The notes beneath the pieces were generated by a model, which saw nothing but the letters and a program-made list of their open reading frames with translations, was not told the DNA's origin and did not search any database. Both the position numbers and the translations under genes were made by a program. A stretch of 64,000 nt of DNA from Cryptomeria japonica (taxonomy: Eukaryota; Streptophyta; Pinopsida; Cupressales; Cupressaceae): positions 809,759,069-809,823,068 of the forward strand of contig NC_081414.1 in NCBI RefSeq assembly GCF_030272615.1. Direction: 5' to 3'. Positions 57,387-64,000 of this stretch are shown here, piece by piece (position 1 is the stretch's first letter; each line of letters starts with the position of its first letter).

Positions 57387-59301
57387 TTTTCAAGATTATC
57401 CTATTATGTATAATTTTTTGTCCCTCAATTATTGTGATAATCTACCATATGATGATAATATATAAGATTGCCTTGATTATTTATTAGTTCATGATAGTTA
57501 TGATTACATAGATACTCACCTAATACTTCTCCACCTATAACTATATGCATTGATTAATTGGATTCTATTATTCATAATCTAGTCAAAGAGGTTTCATTCA
57601 ATTTTAATCTTTAAGTAATTATCCCATGGTTGAGGATTCATTCTTTATAGCATTGGCATATTCATTTCTAGGTGTTCATGTATTCAAATATCTTGTGTGG
57701 ACACATCATATTGCGATGAATAGTATAGTTGGATGACTTTGTTGGGAAAATGGTATCTCAACCTTGGACTTACATGAGATTACTATTTATAGTAAGGTTT
57801 TCTTTGAGCACGAAATAGTGCGAAATTCTCCCCAAAGTTTCATATTGGCTAGATAAGCATGCCGGTTAATTTTCGTTGCAAGATCATATCTATTTTTGAA
57901 GATATTAAAGTTTCCATTTTTGGAAGGTGCAAGGAAAGGTTTAAATTTAATTTTGAGGACTTTAGACCCTTTAAAATGGCTTCAAAATTGGGTGTAACTG
58001 ACATATAAAGTTACGAGGTGATAGAGCACTTCTCAAAATTTCTGGTGCATCAAATGGTTTGTCAATTGAACACCCATTTCACAAGTTATGGCCTTTGGAA
58101 GTTTGGACTCCTGAAATAGGAAATATAAAATGCATCAGGCACATAAACGAGCTGTAAAAGGGAGGAACACATGTTGATGTGTGTTTTGACAAATTATAGG
58201 GCATCTAGCCTGGAGATAAGTTTGACTCTTCTTTATTGGGTGGTTTTATCCCATGGTTTTATAATACCGTTTGATAGTTTCTTATATTGTATCTCCTATA
58301 TATGAGGTGCATGAGAAAGAGGTTGTGTGTAAGAGTCTTATGGTTATTGAGTTACCTCTAAATCTCTGGTTGGTGGTACAAATTTGAAGAGATTTTTTTG
58401 TAAGTATATTATTATTTATTATTTATTTTTGAATAATTTATTGGGCATATTTTGGAGTGTGGGGTTTTTATCACAAAAGGGATTTCCCCACGTAAATTAT
58501 TGTGTTATGGTATGCATGCTATTATGTCTATTTTTGTTAAGTTTTTGTAACTTTTGTAATGATCTATAAAAGTTTTTCCATTACCCTCCACTCAAGGTTA
58601 GTGTAGGAAGTTGTTTCGCTACTTAATTTACTTATAGACTCAAACTAAGATCGCATCATCTCTAGGACATGTTTATTCAAGTGATTCATTGTAATAGGTA
58701 AATCATAGTTTTTTAGATTTTGTACATAAGAAATTGTATGTGTTAGTGACCAATTTTTTTTTTATGCGATTCCTATCTTCTAAAAGTGAAGAACACACTT
58801 AGTGACCCCATCATAGTTTCTCACACCATAATTATTATTTTGATCACATATCTTCATTTATCTCCACTTGGTCTTCTTTCTAATTTCCTCATTTATTGAG
58901 TTTGTAACTAATTTGATTATGGCATACTTTTAAATTGATATGGTGATATTTGAGTAGATCATACAAAAAAAATAAAATTATCCTACATTTTTTCTTTCTT
59001 CCTTTAAGAAAATATATCTCATATCTATTCTTGGTTTGTCTCTTCTTAATGGTAAATGTTGCTTGACATTCTTGTATCTTCATCATAATCATGTGTTGAG
59101 CATACACTTTCATTCTACAAGATTATACTTTTAGTGGGGTACATAATCTCTATCTTTCTCTCTTATATTAAATTTATTGATTGTAGATTGCTGATAGAGG
59201 TTATCCATGGGAGGTAATATTGGGTGCTTCCTTCTTCTATTCATGTTTATTGAACTAACATAATAGTATATTAAATAAAAAAAGGGTATCCTATTTATAA
59301 T
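57387..59301. other. Unassigned region with a faint copia-LTR-like phrase
   Basis: No gene found. GGGATTTCCCCACGTAAATTATTGTG at about 58480-58506 resembles the U5 phrase (TTTTCCACGTAAAT) in the copia LTRs of this window, so an eroded LTR may lie around 58000-58560 (inference). The rest is AT-rich. Confidence 0.35.
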
Positions 59302-59317
59302 AAAATTGGTCAATATT
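59302..59317 (+). repeat. SINE target-site duplication, left copy
   Basis: AAAATTGGTCAATATT, identical to 59498-59513. Confidence 0.9.
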
Positions 59318-59497
59318 TTTTTATTAGTAAGGGGCACTTTTTAAGTTGTCGAACACTATTGTTGTTCAAATCCACAAGCACACTAGCCCAACAAAATTAC
59401 CAAGCCTAAAGGCCTAGCGGCCCAGTGGGGACTTGAACCTTGGTGATGGTTTCATCAAGCAAGTTTTTTAACCATTGTACTACATGGGTCACCTTAG
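59318..59497 (-). mobile_element. tRNA-derived SINE (180 bp)
   Basis: On the minus strand the head reads GGTGACCCATGTAGTACAATGG (A-box region of RNA polymerase III), followed about 40 bp later by the B box GGTTCAAGTCCC (59430-59441). It then has a non-tRNA body and an A-rich tail AATAAAAAAA at 59318-59327. It is flanked by a perfect 16-bp target duplication. Size, box spacing, tail and duplication are those of a plant SINE moved by a LINE partner. It cannot be an active tRNA: no complete cloverleaf, and the tail and duplication mark retroposition. Confidence 0.92.
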
Positions 59498-59513
59498 AAA
59501 ATTGGTCAATATT
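59498..59513 (+). repeat. SINE target-site duplication, right copy
   Basis: AAAATTGGTCAATATT, directly before the SINE 5' end as read on the minus strand. Confidence 0.9.
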
Positions 59514-59995
59514 ATTGTTACTATTATCATGAAAAATAATTTACCTCGTGGAACAAAATTTTAGAGGAGGTAAATCTTATAAATTTTTTAGAGAAAGAAA
59601 TAAATGTTAGGATTGATATTATGGAGAAATGTCTAGGTTATAAAGATGGCTAAAATTGAATTTTAGACTTTAGTGTACAAGGATTTTGATGGACAAGATC
59701 CATGCCTACATTAATAATTCATAGAGGCATGAGTAAATCATTTTAAAAAGTGGAAAAGATAAATTTAAGGTATCTAACATCCTCGGCTAGAGTGTTTTCA
59801 ATGAAATATATTTTTTTATGGAAGGAATGGGTGACAAGTTTTATGATGAAAAAAACACCTTTAATTCTATGCAAGCCTTGAAGGACCACTGTGAATACTT
59901 GATATTAAAAAAATCAGTAGAGATAGATTTTTGTGTAGATAAATTAATCAACTCATGAAGATAAGGACTACTTCTGGAGATTTTTAAAACAAGAT
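59514..59995. other. Unassigned region
   Basis: AT-rich, with no coding frame or named repeat seen. Confidence 0.35.
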
Positions 59996-61255
59996 TTTAT
60001 TGGCATTGTGTTGTCACTGATGTCAACTGGTATGGGATGACTACCGATATGAGAGGTGTATGTGCAACACTGTTATGGAGGAGTACAAGTTGAGATATCC
60101 TTGATATCACTTTGTGTTGTACGTCACCGGTAAGGAAAGGATGTCAACTGGTAAATGATGTGTTGACATGGAGAAGTCAAATCAACCAAGTGAGTGGTTG
60201 TCATCTGACCAAGGTGCTTGGATGTTGTTTATGATGAAGAGGTAGAATATTACCTAAATCACATCAACACCAGAAGAGAAGAATGAACAGGGCACCGATA
60301 TACCATGTGATATTGTGAGGTTGTAGAACAACATGACTCCCACCGGATGAAGATGCAGTCACCATGTGCAGAGATGACTGACAGTGAATATGCCCACATC
60401 GGATCACATGTGCAAGTCACATGAGTGCATAATAGGATGCAGAAGACAAGGTGTCCCTCCATTGGTACGTGGAACTTATCTCCTATCATGCATAGTCTGC
60501 ATCATAGTTCAGTGAGATAAGGAAGAAGAGGTGAAGGCAGGTAGTTGAAGGTTCACACTAGATCTACCGGTGAATTGAATGAATGCCTCAAGTGCATGAA
60601 ATTAGGGATATGCACTAAACTGACAAAGATGGCATGTTTAGTTTCTTGGAAAATTGAAGGACTGATGAGTTTGTCATCTTGACAAAACAAATGAGTTGAT
60701 ATTCAATCTGATGATGAAGGCAGAGTGGAGCAACTGAATATAGAGAATGAAACCAGCATGTAGATGCCTTAGATGGAAACCATTGAAGGTTGATGACATG
60801 TTGTCATTAGGATGGTTACCGGTAAGCTTGAGAACCGGTAAGAAAGTGAAGAGGCTAAGAGTTGTGACTCCCATCTGATAGAGGTGAGCATGCTTTGGAT
60901 AGACATGTTTGAAGACAAGTTTAGGTGTTTCCACCGGCAGTTCAACAAAAGTGTAGACATGAGGAGCCAACCGATAGAATGTGAGACACCAGTAGAATTA
61001 ATAAACTGATAGTAGAGAAGATCTGGTTGAGTGATTGGTCAATGATTCAATCCATACCAACATAACTGTTCAAGTAGAGGAGGATTTCGACATGGAAGCC
61101 ACATGGAGATGAAGGGGCAAGAATGTAGAGGTGAGTTGGAATGCCATGTAGAGATAGGTATTGCTACAGGTGTGCATTTAATATGGATCCCGTGGTTTGT
61201 GGATCTGATTAGAGGAGTGTGGCTCGAGGAAGAATGAATGACAGAGAAGAATTAG
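59996..61255 (+). repeat. Copia-LTR-like sequence related to the E2 LTR family
   Basis: Starts TTTATTGGCATTGTGTTGTCACTGATGTCAACTGG, much like the minus-strand start of the E2 LTR (ATTGGCATT...TTGATGTCAACCGG). Rich in ACCGGT-type hexamers (near 60128, 60567, 60828, 60838 and 60932), as are the other copia LTRs here. No primer site or coding region follows, so it is a truncated or solo LTR with uncertain ends. Confidence 0.5.
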
Positions 61256-61260
61256 GGAGT

Positions 61261-62549
61261 TGTTGGTGCCTGGATTGAAGCAAGAAGATAAGATTGTGAG
61301 ATAACCTCGAGAAGGAAACAAGTATAACATTAATGGCTGTAAAGCGGAAAATCGATCGAACCCTAGTTGCTCTCCCCTCTTCCAACTCCAAGGAGAGAGA
61401 AGGGAGGTTGCTAGGGTTGATGGTTTTCACTTAAGGAGACTTTACATTCAAAAGAGGAGTTGAAACCCACAAGATCCAATCCCACACAATGCAAGATTGG
61501 ATGCTAAATGCGTTTCAAGGGTTAAAACAGCAAGGCTACCCTCTTTTGTAAAGAATGTGCATAGAAGAATTAAGCTAGGAATGCATAGAAAGTGAGAAAG
61601 ATTCGCTTATAAACTGAGATAGGGATACAGGATGAAGCTGCGGACCTAGAATTAGCAGTAAAATGTCGATACGGCGCTGTCCTGCAAACTTGAGCGAAAG
61701 TCGACGGGACGATGGCGCCCAGCGTGCACACGGTCCTCCGAAAAATCCGCGAAACAAAGGGGGATCTGTTCGTCTCTGCACAAGGATGCTAGATCTTCAA
61801 TTTCAGCCGCATACCTGCAACCTACACACAGAAAAGTGAAGACGATTGGGGGGTTAGGGATTAGGGGTTTGCCTTTAGGTCAAACCCCAGTTTTGGAATT
61901 AACCAAGAAATGAGAAATGCTGTAAATGCAAATGTCTGTAATGTAAAACAAGTACTAATACCTTGTTGTAAGGATGTTTGTATCCTTATGTGGGAAGGTA
62001 TAGATGTTGTTGTATGTTGTATGTTGTAGTAGTATGTAGTAAGTGATCTCCTCTTCAATGGTTGAATCCTTGTCTTGAATGCAACACTTAGCCTTGAATG
62101 GAGACTTAGAAGGAATGCTTGAATGCTTGAATGCTTGAATGTTTGAGTATCGTTTCCACGTCTTGTACACATATGTCCTTCCTCTTTTTTATCTACCCAA
62201 ATGGGAGAGGAAAATGGAGTTTATATACTTGCCAATTAGGGTTGATAGACTGATTTTTCCGACCTTAGGCCAACCAGGAAAGATAATTTCCAATTTGCAA
62301 ACAAAAAGACCCGAAGTCCCATAGGAGACAGGGCCCAAAATAGGGCCAGGGACCAGGGCGCTGGGCGCTCTAGTCCCACCTCCCGGGACAGCAGGGTGCA
62401 AAGGAGGTTCAGGCCAGGGTGCTTAAAAAATGCAGTTTTTGGTGTTGTGGACAAGTTTTGGGGTCTCCATTCAGGTTCCGTGTTGCGTCGCCATCATGAA
62501 GACCGAAATGCAGTCGAAATTGCAAGTGTCGCAATTTTAGGACGCTACA
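61261..62549 (-). repeat. E5 3' LTR (right end firm, left end provisional)
   Basis: The right end is defined by GACGCTACA at 62549 against a minus-strand purine tract. On the minus strand the LTR begins TGTAGCGTCCTAAAATTGCG. The left end TGTTGGTGCC at 61261 is the best TG candidate, but there is no partner LTR in the window to prove it. GC content is higher than in the neighbourhood near 61650-61760 and 62300-62420. Confidence 0.6.
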
Positions 62550-62566
62550 TTTAGCCCCCACTTTAG
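62550..62566 (-). promoter_or_regulatory. E5 polypurine tract
   Basis: The minus strand reads AAAGTGGGGGCTAAA directly before TGTAGCG, the expected plus-strand primer next to a 3' LTR. Confidence 0.75.
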
Positions 62567-63303
62567 CGGGAGTATGTATGCTCATACTTCTGGTAAAGTA
62601 CAAGGAAACAACATTGAAAGACTTTCACCACGTCAAGGAGGCAAGACACACCAAGCCCCCCAGTGGACTAAGGATCTTACAACTTTGATTGAAAAAGTAA
62701 AAGGGAAGATCACGAGGGAAAACCATGACTGTCAGTAGTAAGGTTCCCTCACTATGAGTCATGCAAGAGAAAATACCAAAAATTTTCAAGGCAAAGCTAA
62801 GTTCGCCAAGAAATTTTCAAGTATCCTGAAGGGATAGACAGGGTGTATGCCCCCCTACGTTAAAGCGATCGCACACGCCTCAACGGGGGTGATTGTTTTA
62901 ACGTAGTGATACACATAAGAAATGAGAAAGGAAAGGAGCACGTTATCACAAAGATTTAGCCCCCAAGTGTGAGATAAACCCAAGGATAATAGACACAAAA
63001 CACAAAGCACGAGGTGACTTTGCTTTCCTCAGGGTCAGTATGCTGTATGATAATTCATGTATATCATATGTATGTATGCATAATTGTTCTTCATTCCCCA
63101 ATCAAGGAAAATCACCTAGAAGAAGGGAACACATGTGTGTTTTTTTTTTTTTTTTGAGTCAACATGAGAGAGACCAAAAGAGATCTCAATGCTTTGCATC
63201 GTCCTCAAGTAGACAACACTAAGGACAACAAATAGAAGAATGAGAATAACATATAGAAGAAGTAACAAAAGAGAGGAGGAGAGAATCTGCTATGCTAATG
63301 AAA
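62567..63303. other. E5 3' untranslated region
   Basis: No gene. Contains a hairpin at 62855-62906, a second TTTAGCCCCCAAGTG phrase near 62956 echoing the polypurine tract, and an 18-base T run at about 63137-63154. Confidence 0.5.
62855..62906. repeat. Inverted repeat, 10-bp perfect stem
   Basis: CTACGTTAAA (62855-62864) pairs with TTTAACGTAG (62897-62906) around a 32-base loop that contains GCGATCGC and CACGCC...GGGGTG. Confidence 0.85.
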
Positions 63304-64000
63304 CTAGTCTAGCACGTCATCTACCCCCCGATCTTGCTGATCAATGTTTCGAGAAGGTAGGGAGCACGCTAGAGGAGGAACATCCAACAGAGCAGATAGA
63401 GCTATCACAAGATCCAAACAAGGGCTATGTTCATGTTCCAAGCCACGCTGTTCTTGTCTAGGAGCTAGGATAAGTGCTTTAGAAAATTCATTAGATAAAT
63501 GGTTATCAATATCAACAAGTTCATATTCACTATCGGAAGCAAGAGGAGTAACATTTTCATCATGAATAACATTTTCATCTATATCATCATCAAGATTTAT
63601 AAAAATAGGGTCTTTAATTCGCATAGGATCAAGACCATCATGCATCTTATGTTTAGAAGATTTTGGAGAAAATGGAATAATGCTTGTTGAAGGTGTTTTT
63701 GGAGATTGTAAAGTTTGAGAAGCAGCTGCTTGAGCTCTAAGATGACGCTTTCGTTGGCGTTCACGCGCAGAACGATTTCGTCTAGTCTTAGTAGGAAGTG
63801 GAGAAGATTGAGGAGGAGGAATGTTCTCATCCTTATCACTTGGGTGTTTAGGTTGTGGTCTCTTAGGCTGGATAATAGGAGAAGAAGAAGGTCTCTTCTC
63901 TCTATAAAAAGAAGGAGGAGGAACTGCTCCATACAAAGGAGGAATATTTGGTTTAGGAAGGAGACCAAGTCCATCATGACGAGGAGGTATAGGTCTACTT
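63304..64000 (-). pseudogene. E5 coding region, C-terminal part, runs off the window
   Basis: Open on the minus strand from the window edge to a stop at 63304. No start codon is needed within the window: RPIPPRHDGLGLLPKPNIPP leads straight into GAVPPPSFYREKRPSSSPII. The protein is Pro-rich, then strongly basic (TKTRRNRSARERQRKRHLR, about 63790-63735), then acidic (INLDDDIDENVIHDEN). There is no RT, integrase or zinc motif, so it is either the tail of a gag-pol protein or an extra retrotransposon ORF. It sits in the sense direction before the E5 polypurine tract and LTR. It is labelled pseudogene only because the element context is decayed; this stretch itself has no stop. Confidence 0.5.

Noticed and set aside
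59428-59490. Possible tRNA gene (GGTTCAAGTCCC box on the minus strand)
   Set aside because: No full cloverleaf. The A-rich tail and 16-bp target duplication show a SINE.

Overview
The window is eukaryotic and looks like intergenic plant DNA. The evidence is nested Ty1/copia-type LTR retrotransposons primed from initiator tRNA-Met (TGGTATCAGAGC primer sites), a tRNA-derived SINE, spliced transposon genes, satellites and very AT-rich spacers. A large, repeat-swollen genome such as a conifer is my best guess (inference). I see no host protein gene, rRNA or tRNA gene, and no prokaryotic feature.

Layout 1-45996. An old forward copia element (E1) enters at base 1 with its gag-pol and ends with its 3' LTR at 44818-45996. 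Its reverse transcriptase is split by a second copia element (E2, reverse strand, 2712-43428) with 1.6-kb LTRs and a perfect TAATG target duplication. E2 is itself split twice inside its integrase region by two large DNA transposons: element A (6608-27136, 20.5 kb) and element B (27587-38981, 11.4 kb). Without them E2 is about 8.8 kb, a normal size. A and B belong to one family. Termini begin GGGT..GTGCA, there is a 4-5 bp target duplication, and clusters of palindromic subterminal repeats lie inside the ends. Each carries two convergent genes: a long transposase-like protein (A: 16240-19125 +; B: 37850-34824 -) and a second conserved protein of unknown function (A: 25893-about 23965 -; B: 31500-about 33880 +). 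The two copies are inverted relative to each other. Element A is swollen by two satellite arrays (about 310-330 bp units at 7834-15673, and about 359 bp units at 20189-23500), GA/CT tracts, a 690-bp pure-AT repeat, and a reverse-strand gag-only LTR retrotransposon (E3, 10562-14788) inside the first satellite. Element B contains a tandemly amplified exon-intron unit (33105-33890).

Layout 45997-64000. This is a mosaic of decayed repeats: a lone LTR with an adjacent primer site (48254-48592), a 360-bp tandem duplication (49830-50545), a copia 5' LTR end plus broken gag-protease (about 52380-54262, +), a region of degenerate TCAAAACCC motifs (56690-57345), a SINE with a perfect 16-bp target duplication (59318-59497, -), a copia-LTR-like stretch (59996-61255), and the 3' end of another reverse-strand LTR retrotransposon (about 61261-64000) whose coding region runs off the window.

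Relative age by nesting: E1 first, then E2 (its LTRs look roughly 85-90% alike by eye), then A and B, then E3 (its LTRs look almost the same). Many inactivating stops are CAG to TAG, as expected from deamination of methylated cytosines in silenced plant repeats. The most novel content is the A/B transposon family: its two-gene convergent structure, its end motifs, and a subterminal palindrome that differs between the two copies.
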